From Tetragonia tetragonoides (Eukaryota > Streptophyta > Magnoliopsida > Caryophyllales > Aizoaceae), in the NCBI GenBank assembly GCA_038025085.1, contig CM076144.1:44737001-44801000 (forward strand): 64,000 nt of DNA, written 5' to 3'. This document shows positions 35,853-47,030 of the stretch, piece by piece. Every line of letters begins with the position of its first letter. Position 1 is the stretch's first letter. The notes under the pieces were generated by a model. It had not been told where the DNA came from and searched no databases. It saw only the letters and a list, made by a program, of their open reading frames with translations. Position numbers and translations under genes: made by a program.

Positions 35853-37206
35853 TTATTCCTGGTAATGATGTCTCAACGTTTTCCAAACATGCTCCACCAG
35901 GTCAGCTGTTAGCGCACGATGAGCATTCTTGTCACGAATTGTAGTTGTCATTTGCATGTACATATCGTCAAATTGTGGGTCATTTGTCCCTTGATTAGCA
36001 CCTTCTGGTAGTATGGCTTCAGGTGGATGGTCGAAAGAAGGCGGATAATTACCCGCATAATTAGGTCTCTCATCCTCAACAATCATGTTGTGCATAATAA
36101 TACACGCAAGCATTATGTCTTTCAGGTTGTCACCATACCAACCACGAGCAGGTTGACGTATAATTTGCCAACGAGATTGAAGCACCCCAAAAGCTCGCTC
36201 AACGTTTTTTCTACACGCTTCTTGAGCTCGCGCGAACAAGGCCTTCTTTGGTCCTTGTGGCATTGAGATGGTTTTCACAAACACTGGCCACTCAGGGTAA
36301 ATCCTATCAGCTAAGTAGTAACCCAAATTATAATTTTTGTCATTTACCTTGAATTGAACCTGTGGAGCACGCCCTTGCAAAAGTTCAGCAAAAAGTGGAG
36401 ATTGGTTTAACACGTTAAGGTCGTTGCTACAACTTGGGATGCCAAAATATGCATGCCATATCAGAGGTCAGTGGCTTGGCTTCAAGCATAATCGTCGGAT
36501 GAGCATGATCACCTCGTTTGAACATTCAATTCCAAGCAACTGGGCAATTCTTCCATTCCCAATCCATGCAATCCAATGATCCAAGCATGCTAGGAAAGCC
36601 ACGCGCCTCACTTATTTGAAGTAATCATGCGGTATCGTCGTCGTTTGGCCGCCTTAGGTATTCTTCGGAAAATATCTCGTTCACATCCTCAACAAATTTG
36701 TATAGGCACTTCATCGTAGTGCCTTCTGCAATGCAAAGGCTCTCATCGAATAAATCAGCTGTTGTTCCATATGCCAACATTCTGATAGTGGCTGTGCATT
36801 CTTTAAGGGTTGAAAGACTTTTTCTACCAACTGCATCCGGAATTTCCTTAAAAAAATCATATTTTTCTTTAAGGGTTTCTACGATACGAAGGAATACATG
36901 TTTGTGCATGCGAAACCTTCGACGAAATGTCTCATCTGGAAACATTCGATCTTCAGGCGGTTCAGCAAAGTATTGCTTAATGAGGATGGCATGCCCTTCT
37001 TCACGACCCCTATTGATGTACAATCTTTTCTTTCTACGCCTGTTAGAACTGCTACCTTCTTGTTGCCTTTGAAGCACCTCAATCATTTGTTTCTCTGTAT
37101 CATCCTCTAACAATTTCATGGCAGCTTGACTCAAATTTTGCCAAGTGCCAAATAAATCAAAAACTTCTGGTTCGGTGGATGGAAGAGGGTTGGAGTTTTG
37201 AGACAT
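35853..37206 (-). pseudogene. Harbinger (DDE_Tnp_4) transposase, frameshifted
   Basis: This nuclease would cut and rejoin the element ends. The N-terminal 193 residues (37206-36625) include FRRRFRMHKHVFLRIVETL, the helix-turn-helix region. After a stop at about 36625-36627 the text continues in shifted frames with GSLDCMDWEWKNCP (about 36530-36575), which holds the first catalytic Asp. The C-terminal 186 residues (36413-35853) hold YYLADRIYPEWPVFVKTI (second Asp) and ERAFGVLQSRWQII (Glu), then IMLACIIMHNMIVEDE. So the DDE triad is legible but split. The usual length is about 400-450 residues. Confidence 0.9.
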
Positions 37207-37371
37207 GATAGAAAATTTTGTTATGTGTTTGTTGATGGGACAAAACTATTATTGTTGATTTGTATATGTGATAACTGAATGACTTGAACACTCATTATAT
37301 AGACATGATAGCTTAATATTTTGTAGGTTCATCTCAGATTTTGTGTAGATAAGATAAGATCTGTTATGCAA

Positions 37372-37620
37372 TTGTGAACCGTCCATTTCGGATTGCATCT
37401 GGATAATGTTGTAAATAAGATTCTAATAAAATCTCTTATCAAATTGTAAACCACCAATGTAGGATTGCATCTAGATAATGGTGTAGATAAGATTCTGATA
37501 AAATCTCTTATCCAATTGTGAACCGTCAATGTAGGATTGCATCTATATAATATTCTGATAAAATATCTTATCCAATTGTAAACCGTCCATGTCGGATTGC
37601 ATCTAGAAATTATTCTGAAA
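37372..37620. repeat. About 65-bp tandem repeat between the two Harbinger genes
   Basis: Four degenerate units each contain GGATTGCATCTAGATAAT, then GATTCTGATAAAATCTCTTA and CCAATTGTGAACCGTC. Starts are near 37390, 37460, 37530 and 37590. They lie just upstream of the transposase start (37206 on the minus strand), where promoter or transposase-binding repeats could sit. Confidence 0.8.
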
Positions 37621-37879
37621 ATCATTACGTGGTAGGACGTTTTCGGATTACATATGGATAAGGTATCAGAAACATAAATTGAAAATAAATTATTTCATTA
37701 TAAAATAAAACATAATTTTTGTTAATAATAAAACACATTACACATAACATTAAAACAAACATACAATCCCGCTACATAAACAAGTTGCAAAATAAAATAA
37801 AAATAAACACAAAGTACATAATGCGACGATGATTATCGAAAATGAAAGCAAAACACATTAATTACTACGATATTGATCT

Positions 37880-39295
37880 CTACATATAACCTTCTTTGAT
37901 TTTACGAATCATAGCAGCATGAATAAATTTTTCATCCTTTGTCATATTAGACGTGTCCATCTTCAGGATTACAGCATGCTCTCTCATTTCTGTAGCTTTT
38001 ACTGCCCTTGCTACATACTTTGAGGTCTCCGTCATCTCGTCCACTATTGCCATTTTCTCCGCTTGTGCTTGATGGATTTCAGCAAGCCTTGCCGTGACAT
38101 TTGTGTTTGGCTCAACGAGTTTTTCCTTCCCCTTTCTTTTAGCGGCCTTTTGACCTATAGGCCTGGAGATTTGTTCACAATCGACAGATTCGGTTTCAGC
38201 ATTACAATCGGACGATGTGAACGCACCTGATGTGGACACCTTGGTTCTTTTGGAATCTGACTTCTTATTCGTCCAAGCTGCATTCCACTTTGGTTGTTGC
38301 CTCATCAACTTCCATAGACTTAGGTACGAAAAACCTTTCGCCCCACTTTGCTCACAATAGACTTCAATAGCCTTCTTTGTCACTTGTTCGTCATCCCATC
38401 CGCTTGGACGTGATTCATTGATTCTAGTCCACACTCCGTTGAATTTAGTGACGATTTGAGTGATCTTATGCCATTTGTTTTTGCATTGCGTATTAGTTCT
38501 GATGATCATGTAAATCTTCTTATACTTGTTATAACCATCAGCAACACGAGTCCACATTGCCATTTCTCTCTGACCATTGCCCACTATTGGATCAGTGGAC
38601 ACATTCAAGAACGATTGAACCAGAAGTTATGTTTCTTCAGCTAACCAATGAGCTCTAGTACCCCTTCCATCTCCTACATTCTCATTGTCATTTTCATCGA
38701 GGGCAATATGCTCAAGTCCTTCGGTTATGGGGACTTGAGACCCAACATTGGACTCAAAAGACGTCGGTGTCGGGGGATCTTCATCCGTTCCAGATGAACT
38801 CCCAAAATTAATACGACGCCCCTCCATAAAATTTACACTTGGTCGACGAGAAAAGGGAGGAGCGCCCACACGTTGGTCGTGCCTTCTTTGTTGATCACCT
38901 ACATTTGGCGGGTGATAGGTGATCAACAAAATTTTCAGAATATTGGAAATTTGCTTGGTTCATATGTGGATTGAAACCCGAATCAAAATTTTGACGAGGA
39001 GATTGAAAATGCCGAACATTTCGTCTTTGAGGAATGCGATTAATAGGAGGGGAATCATAATCATGTGAGTTTTGATTCCGGGGGCTTGAAAATTGAGAGT
39101 CTACATTTGGATAATATGAGTTTGAATTTTGTGAGTTTGGATATTGGGAGTGTGAATATGTTGGGAGTTTGGATATTGGGAGTGTAAATTTTGGGAGTTT
39201 GGATATTCAGAATTTGGATATTGGGAGTTATCATATTGGTTGTTTGGATTTTCAGGATTTCTCAACACATCATAGTATTCATTCCACTCACTCAT
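37880..39295 (-). pseudogene. PIF/Harbinger Myb-like (trihelix-type) accessory protein
   Basis: The start MSEWNEYYDVLRNPENPN leads into an Asn/Tyr/Gln/Ser-rich repeat (YPNSEYPNSQ, 39101-39295). After frame changes comes a linker (38627-38929: PPFSRRPSVNFMEGRR) ending in AHWLAEE, then a Myb/SANT-like domain (38608 on: MWTRVADGYNKYKK, CKNKWHKITQIVTKFNG, then YEQSGAKGF-like CEQSGAKGFSYLSLWKLM). The C-terminus (to 37880) is a charged helix of the type that binds the transposase. Such proteins carry the transposase to the nucleus and to the element ends. Breaks near 38930-39100 and 38620 disable it. Confidence 0.85.
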
Positions 39296-39732
39296 TTTGC
39301 AATTTAATTAACTAAAGAGGTTTTTGTTTTTGATAACTTGAGAATGAAATAAAGATGTTGTGAAAATAACTAGTGATGTGGACTGAATTTATAGGCAAAT
39401 TTGTAAATATTTTATTGATATTGAGTGATGATAAATTATGTCAAGAAAAATAAATGGATCAGATTTGAAGCTGAAGATTTCATATAGATAACTTTGAATT
39501 ATTACATTTCAATTGTCAGTAAAAGAAGTGACTAAAAATTAAAGTGGAAGATTTCAACTAGATAATGTTTAGTTGATTTATTTTAATTTTTAAAAACTTC
39601 ATAATAATGTCACAATAAAGAGAATTTTTTTTTTTTTTAAGGTAAGGGAGAATTTTAAAATTATAATGTGTTTACAATAATATATGTTTAATAATGTCTT
39701 TATCATAAAATATTTCACAAGGCCTACTCTAA

Positions 39733-41594
39733 CGTTAATATACTAGTAATTTTTGAATAATTAATTAAAAGCAAATCATAGTTGAAAACTTAAACAAGAG
39801 AAAATGAAAGCAAATAGTAACCGAACAAGGAAGAAGAAGAAAACAAAAAAAGGCAAACAAAAAAAAAAGGGAAAAGATGCAAAAAGACAAGAACTAGTTA
39901 ATTAGTTATAGTGGGGCCCACTGCTTTTTCTGTCCAGCAAGTAGAAATTGAACTCCCAGGCGCGAGCGGAACAAAAGTTGGGGTCTGCTGCACGCGACCC
40001 AATATGTCGTTCCTCCACAAACCCCCATTAACTTGACAGCAACAAGGTTTTCTTTTCCCTTGCGTCCACCACCACCACCACCACCACCACCACCACCACC
40101 ACCACCTACTCTGCTTCGTCGTCGGTTCCACATCACTACTTCCAAAACTCTGTTTTTGAGCATAGTTTGTCTAGTGGTGTCGTGCGTTCGAGTATCTCAT
40201 ATCCAGACGTCCTTGTTTCGGGCTTCCAAATTATGAATATTGGTTTTGCAGTCCCGTTACATGTGTATGGTGATCCTGGTTCCCACCAACATCCTTTGTT
40301 CCAGCTACCCTTGTTCCAATTTACAGGTTGTCATTTTTCTAGGAAATAATTTAATCTCCTAGCACAAACAGTAAACAACCTATAGTTTCCAAGTCCTTTA
40401 CAGAAGCGGAATAATCGATGATTAGTTATGCATTTCGGATCTTTATCCTCAAAGTTAGGATCTTTATCCTCAACTCGTTCATGTCATTTATGATAATCTT
40501 AGTGCCACCTATCTCACAACAAAACCTTTGAGATCTTAAACATAATAAAGGTGTTATTTTCACAGTCAAATCATGACATTATTCCCTCCCACTTTGAGCC
40601 TAAAAGACAAAAGTTCTTATGTTGTCCATGCAATAACGATATGCCAAAATCAAACTATCTAGATAACAGACAGGTGGAAGAGAGACATTGATCATCCACA
40701 TAATAGCCTCCCTCAACATGAAATATTGCTTCTTCATCCATAACCATGGTGGCAAGTTGTAGTACGTAAGAATAATCATCTAAGAATAGTAGTTACAACC
40801 AGACTTTTGAAACAATGCAAAGCCTGTTGTGCATAATCCATGCCAACACACCACGAGGACCAGATGCAAAGATCTGGTAATTTATTGCATCAAAGGCATC
40901 AAAGCTTTTCTATGACTTCCCATCATTGGGAAAACCCATTTTTTCATTCACAAGAGGATGTTTTTGCATGCCATCTCATTTGCATATCTTCTTAGTTGCC
41001 AAAAATGTCCTTGCAACCTTAGAGTAAACATGAAGTACGCCAACAGCTTTGTGCGAATAGCCTTGCCCTTTGATTACATCCTATATCAACCTCTTCGACA
41101 TGTTCCAGTGTACATGATACTTCCAAAAATAAGATACATGGGCATCCATTGCAACATGCATGGATCTTTTGAGTAGGAGAAGACTTTTAATCACCTTTTT
41201 GGTGTTGTAGAAGATTATCATAAAAAAGTTCTAATTATTTTTTGATCTAGATTGGCATTCCTCAGCATAAAGACAATCATGTACAATCTATGAGCTAAGT
41301 TATGCTCAAATATCGAGTTTTGCGTTCCGCAAAGCGACCTCCAACACCATTACACCCACCAACAACCTACTACGACTATGTCCAGCCTTCAATGCTATAA
41401 ACATATTGTGCCTAAGGATATAGAACTTGTTTAACTTCTTCCACCACCACATTCCCCACATCTTTATTTCTACGATTTGCCTAATGCGTCAATTACAATG
41501 TGATACATGTTAGATCCACCACCTTGGCAGATTTATGTTGGCAAAATGTTCTCGATCAATGACACACCTATTTTCATGGCAATGCTCTACACAC
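39733..41594. other. Intergenic with unrecognised old sequence
   Basis: Contents: a (CCA)n microsatellite (40066-40106) and otherwise unassigned sequence. On the minus strand 41180-40700 shows longer open runs separated by stops (for example HVAMDAHVSYFWKYHVHW, then QIFASGPRGVLAWIMHN), which hint at a decayed coding element, but I recognise no family. Confidence 0.35.
40066..40106. repeat. (CCA)n microsatellite
   Basis: About 13-14 CCA/CAC units. It generates poly-Pro and poly-Gly/Trp frames on both strands that are not genes. Confidence 0.95.
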
Positions 41595-43430
41595 TTTTTT
41601 TTATAATTAAAAGTCCAATTCATTAAATTGACGGAAACAAAAGTCGAAGCTCAAACATCAATTGGAGCCGAAGCCCCTACACCTATTGGAGAAAAATATT
41701 TAAACGCATAATGTAGGTAAACTCAAAACACCTATTGGAACCAAACTAAACACAACCAAGCAACAGCAGCCCCTAAGAACACCATTATGAAATACTTAAC
41801 TATTTGTTGGCCTATGAAGAATGCCTTTATTACAAAGTCATTCAAGAATGCGGATAACTTCCTTATCTATGTTGATTTTTCCCTCCTCTTGATATTTGTA
41901 CATTTTCTGGAAAAAATTTGTTATTAGAAGAATAATCAACAAGTTTCAAAACGTCTAACAACCCACTCTCATCAACATCAAAATCTGACCAATCCACGGG
42001 CAAAACCAATCAACGGGTAAAGGATTACCACAACCATTATCAATATAACTCATACCATCCTCATCCACATCATCAAAACAAATCAACAAACTAGAACTAG
42101 AAGACAATGATCTGATCTCTGAAACTTCTTCCATCATCTGCTCCATGACAGCAACCGAAATACACCTGTCACTATTAAGACGGAAGTGAGACCCCTCTAA
42201 GAAATTCTCACCCTCGCAAGGAGAAGCATGATCAACAGTCAAGCCTAAAACAACAGTTTTGGAAGAGGCAACACACAAATTCTCCACTTCAAATGACTCA
42301 TCAACTCCTACCTTGTGGTAACTCCCATGGCATAAAAAGGTTGCACATCCATTTTGAAGATCGAACGACTCCCAAGAAAAACACATTAGAGGTCAACCAC
42401 AAGAGTTTGTTTGTTACCAACACAATGATTTTCCAATTCAAGTGGCTCATCAACTCCAACCTTATAACAACTACCTTCCACAATATCATTCAAACACCTA
42501 CTCTCACCACTTCTAGTGAGACAACTACTACCAAAAAATAAGTCCATACAATAAGGTGAGGACACCCCAAAACAAGACCCTAGTACCTTTTTTTTAACTT
42601 GCACCCTTCGCAACACTTAGTAAGGATTTGGAAAAAAACGTTCATGGATTACAAGAGGATATTTTCGGGACAAAAAATTGTAAATCTTACCCCCCTAATC
42701 AACAAACCCAATTCAAGGAACCACCCATTTCTGTTACAACCAGATCTTATAAACCAAACATGAATAACTCTTAACATGCTCTATTTCAACCAAATCAGAA
42801 AACACTCTAAGGGTATCCAAAACCCAACTAAAACCTTCGAAGGAAACCTAATCCACCTTTTACCAGTTGTACTATTTTCCGATACCAAAACACAACCATC
42901 TTGAAACTCTAAGTCAAATACCTTATTTTCAATTCTGATCCTCATGATTGGAAAGAAAATAAACAACCCCAAATTTTGAACATAACTTCAATCAAGAAAG
43001 AAAACCAGGCAAGAAAGGGTACAACAACAATCAATTAAAGCCAAGAGAACAAAAATTTACCATGGGAGCACGTATGGGGAACAATTAGACGACAGCGGAT
43101 AGCAAAACGCCACCCACCAGCTACCACACTTGTCGGGCACCAGGAGCCCAGAGAAGACAAAACTCCCTCCCACAAAAACCTAACCAAGAGATCACAAGAA
43201 CCATACCAAAATACCCCAAGAACAACTCCACAAACCGAATTTACAACCAAAGAAAGGCAAGGAAAGGGAAACAATCACCATGAGGTGATGACAAAGAGGT
43301 GGGCCATAGAGAGGAGGGCCAACGACGACCACCGAGCGACAGTCGCAAGGGCGGTGGCAGCCGCCGCTGGGAGTTGGAGAAGCAACCGTTAGAAAGGGGA
43401 GAAGAGGGGTCGTGGGTTTGAGAAAGAGAG
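41595..43430 (-). pseudogene. Retroposon-like pseudogene with internal peptide repeat (unknown family)
   Basis: Read on the minus strand, a pyrimidine-rich leader (43430-43290) leads to MRIRIENKVFDLEFQDGCVL (from 42945), then to frames covering 42616-41955, and finally to a terminal ATTATAAAAAAAA (41602-41595), which resembles a LINE 3' tail. Two peptide copies about 250 bp apart match each other: GSCYKVGVDEPLELENHCV (about 42490) and GSYHKVGVDESFEVENLCV (about 42310). Stops and frameshifts break it. It could be the ORF1 part of a LINE or a retroposed plant gene; I cannot say which. Confidence 0.4.
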
Positions 43431-43439
43431 TTTTTTAAT

Positions 43440-46330
43440 CCTTATCACACATTGTTACAAAGATATTCTCTAATTCCATCCACTACTTAACAATTAACAT
43501 CATGGACATTGTAGATGTAACTTTTAATTAAAACTTGTTGCTGTTGATAGGGATGCACACTGGCCAATCCATTCCGATTTTTTGACCGAACCAGACTGGC
43601 CAAGATTATAGACCGAGGCTAGTCAAAAACCTGTCGGTCCCCGATTATGGACCGGATTAGAGCGATTTTTTTTTTATAAAAAAAAAAAAAACTGAGTATA
43701 ATAGTATCTTAGGGCTCTTATCACTTTCCAGTCGCCGCTCCTTTCTTTTACTCCTCCTTGACCCTTTTCCCTCTCCTCCATGGCTCCATCTCTCTCCTTT
43801 ATCCTTGTTCTTTCCCACCATATCAACCCCCACCCTCCTTGTCGTCATATCCAGACTCTGGGTTTAAGTTGTGTCTTTAAGTTGTGAGTTTAAGTTGCCT
43901 TCTGCATTCTTGCCCTCTGTCTCTCTCTCCTCCATGAAATTTCAATTCAAGTTCCTCTGCGAACTCCTCTTTCTTATCCCGATCCCACGACAATGGCTCT
44001 CATCATCAATTTTTTGTGAGCATCCCACGCCAATAACAAAAGAATTAACCTAAAATAAAACTCAACCACCCAATTTTCCTTGACAACAAGATAATATCAT
44101 AAAACCCTAGCTAAAGCAAGGCGAGGCTTATTTATCAATCAATCCATCAAATAAATGGAGACTTTTGTCTCTCCTGGTTGAGTTTGTTATTGTTTGAGAG
44201 TTTTTTAGAATATAAGAAGATTGGGTTTTGGGGCCAAACTTGTCAATAGGTTGATGATGATTACTTGCTAAGTGTTGCAAGAGAAAGAAACAGAGAACTA
44301 GTAAAGGAAGGTTTTTTAGAGTGAGACTTGAAGTAGGGATTGTGGGTGTGGAGCATGGACTAGACCAAGATTATTATGGGTCGCAAATAAATATTTATTA
44401 TTTTGCCAAGTAAAATCAGTCCACGTAGTCCTGTCCAATATGTTATGCAAATCAGGCAGAAACAGATCGATCCATTCCAAGTTTAAAATATCTAAATTTT
44501 AGTGCCCGTTTGGCCTAACTCTCAAAATTTCAACTTCTCCTTCTATATTTATTCTTAGTCCACGACATAAATGGTCTGGTCCTATCCCTTCCCGGCTCGG
44601 TGACGACAAACACCCCTAAATTCCAGCACTCTCTTAACAAATTCTTCCCTAAGCCATCACACATCACATATCTCATACATCCACTTGCAATTTCCTCATA
44701 CTTACCCTAATAGGACACTCATATAAGGGGAAATAAAAGTTAACTAGATTACAAGTATAACATAATGGCAGAAATAGGGCATAGCCAACCATGACATTTC
44801 ATTTCATCACAAGAAATAGCAGAAAATGTCAGAAGACAAATAGCCAAATGAGAAAACTGTACGTGGCTCACCTCCTATGTGCTTCTCATCATGGGAAATT
44901 TTCCAATCACTTTTTCTCTTTTGGAAGCCTTTTAGTATTCATTAGAGCTTTACAGTGACAGATGTTCCAATTGTTTGTAGTATCGTGAAAAGTTTGTCAA
45001 GCAATTCCACATTCAATCATCTCTTCTCCCACAAATAAACACATCTATATTATCATTATAATGATGGTATCGTACGCCTGCAGCAAATGAAAGAACAGGA
45101 TGAAAAGGGTCAATAACTTTTACCATTTGTAGCATGCTTCATTAGATGTTGGTAAGTCCCATTTTAAGGAGCAACCATACTGGCTTGTTAAATGTCTCTG
45201 CTAATTATTTAGCTTGTGTTCACCGGTATAAAGAAAATAAGGTGCCATGTGTTGGAAGAACACTGCTGTACATTATAGTACTGGGCCTAACATTTTCGTC
45301 CATGTTTGACTCCATCGTACCATAACTTATACCCCATCTAAGATCATGTATTTCTAACGGGTGATTTCCAACTTTTCAATAATATTAATAAGGAATATAA
45401 TATTAGTGGGCCTTCAACCATAAGTTCAATCATGGCGACGGAGGCATCCCCTAGCCCCTGGTACGCTAAATGTGAACAAGGCATTCCCTAGACCCCTAGT
45501 GTCAATAAGGCAACCCCTAGCCCCTGGAACGCCATGCCAGGACTCTTATGTTCAATAGCAAACATATCAGATGAACAACCTATGCAAGCATTAGCCCCGT
45601 CAACGTAGTACCATCAAGGGGCAAGTATAATTCTTAGAAGCCGCCAAATACAAGGCATAAGAGGATGGGGAACCGAACCATACCTTGCCTTACTAAACCA
45701 CTAAGAGTAAACTTTCAACCACTTAACCACCACCTTTGATGGTTTGGATACATACTATTATAATGAACATATTTAAACATTTCCCTAAATTTCCCTCCCT
45801 CAAAACCCCCAACATATTTAGTACAGTATCAATATTTTGAGATGACCCACATAAGATAATGTTCTCTGTACATTCATAATGTATGTCTTCGATCTAGGCC
45901 TAGGTTTCTCAGATCACAGTTCACAAACTTATACTTCTAATACACGTACAGTATTATTATTTTCCCATGTACTCCAGACAAGCAATTTTTTTGTGGAAAC
46001 TCCACACAAGCATTTCAATTAAATAATCTAGCACAAATTAATTAATCTAAGGCTACTCATGTTTCCTAATAAAAGGTAGATGAAAATGTCACCCTGTTAA
46101 GTACTTTTGTTTCATAAACTTTTAGTAATCTATTTCAAGCAAAACACAATTGCTTTATGATCATGACTACTAAACTCTCTTTCTCCTTTTATTCTGGAGA
46201 TTGGAACTTGAAAGTGCAACTCTCCCATCATTCTGCTGCTTTTCACTTCCATAAAATCCCACTTCACCACTCTCTGATCTCTAAACAAATTCACGTCCCA
46301 TCACAAACAAAATTAACCAAAATTATCAAT
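43440..46330. other. Intergenic, one MITE arm and small repeats
   Basis: At 44502-44580 (GTGCCCGTTTGGCCTAACTC, after TTA) lies one arm of the same Tourist-like MITE as at 7981; its partner arm is absent. At about 45440-45540 the phrase CCCCTAGCCCCTGG recurs three times in degenerate form. Otherwise AT-rich, no gene. Confidence 0.45.
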
Positions 46331-47030
46331 ATGGATCCCAATTGGCCGCATCACAATAACCCATACACTAGCATTAACCCACTTATTCCTACTCGCAATA
46401 ATATCCAATCAGCAACTGCCACATCATCCCGGGGGCGGGGCAGAAATCCCTTACAGCAGCAGCTGAGGTGGTTCTGGCAAGGCCAACAGCGAGCGAGCGA
46501 GCAGGAAGTAGATTTCAAGAACCACAGCCTGCCATTGGCAAGGATCAAGAAGATAATGAAGACTGATGAAGATGTAAGGGATGATATCAGCCGAGGCACC
46601 TGTGGTGCTGGCTAAGGCGTGTGAGATGTTCATGCTCGATTTGACCCTCCGGTCTTGGAGTTCTGCTAAAGAGAGCAAGAGAAGGACTCTTCAGAAGACT
46701 GACATTGCGAGCGCCTTTGCCACCACTGACCTTTTCGACTTCCTGGTGGACATTGTTCCTACGGAGATCATCAAGCCTATGACAATGACGCCAGTGGCAA
46801 TGCCGCGAATACCCCCAAAGGTCTCATCATCACTGTGGGAAGAAAGTGAAGATCGTCGTTACCATAGGCAGCAGCAGCAAGATTATAATGGGCTGGGGGA
46901 AGGTGTAGGGTTAAGCATGGGACTGCAACTGTTGCCATTGCACCCGGAGGATCGTGGTCAGGTGGTGGACCAAGGGTATGGCAGTGGTGAAATCCAAAGG
47001 GGTTGTCCTAGCTTGGATCATGATCAGTAG
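46331..47030 (+). pseudogene. NF-YC: NF-YC transcription factor subunit, one-base frameshift
   Basis: NF-YC pairs with NF-YB through a histone fold and, with NF-YA, binds CCAAT boxes. The gene is intronless, as plant NF-YC genes usually are. The start at 46331 (MDPNWPHHNNPYTS) is preferred over the earlier in-frame ATG at 46157 because it suits family length. The core reads QQLRWFWQGQQ, DFKNHSLPLARIKKIMKTDEDV, then MISAEAPVVLAKACEMFMLD, LTLRSWSSAKESKRRTLQK, DLFDFLVDIVP. One extra G in GTAAGGGATG (about 46578-46580) shifts the frame between DEDVR and MISAEAP; without it the frame would run to TAG at 47028-47030 (about 230 residues). The C-terminus is Gln/Gly-rich. Either a young pseudogene or a base-calling error. 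Confidence 0.85.

Larger units (their letters stand above)
35313..39729 (-). mobile_element. PIF/Harbinger DNA transposon, two genes, decayed
   Basis: Both genes of a PIF/Harbinger element are present in the same orientation: a Myb-like DNA-binding protein (37880-39295) upstream and a DDE transposase (35853-37206) downstream. Proposed ends are GAGCACCCTTATTG (35313) and the inverse GAGTAGGCCTTGTG (39729), with TCA/TAA as a mismatched 3-bp target duplication (35310-35312, 39730-39732). The gene assignments are firm, the exact ends less so. Frameshifts in both genes make it inactive. Confidence 0.88.

Noticed and set aside
37372..37620. CRISPR-like regularly spaced repeats
   Set aside because: The units are contiguous degenerate tandem repeats without unique spacers, in a plant transposon; no cas genes.
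39898..40236. Poly-Pro, poly-Gly and poly-Trp open frames on both strands
   Set aside because: They are produced by the (CCA)n microsatellite at 40066-40106; no conserved sequence lies on either side.
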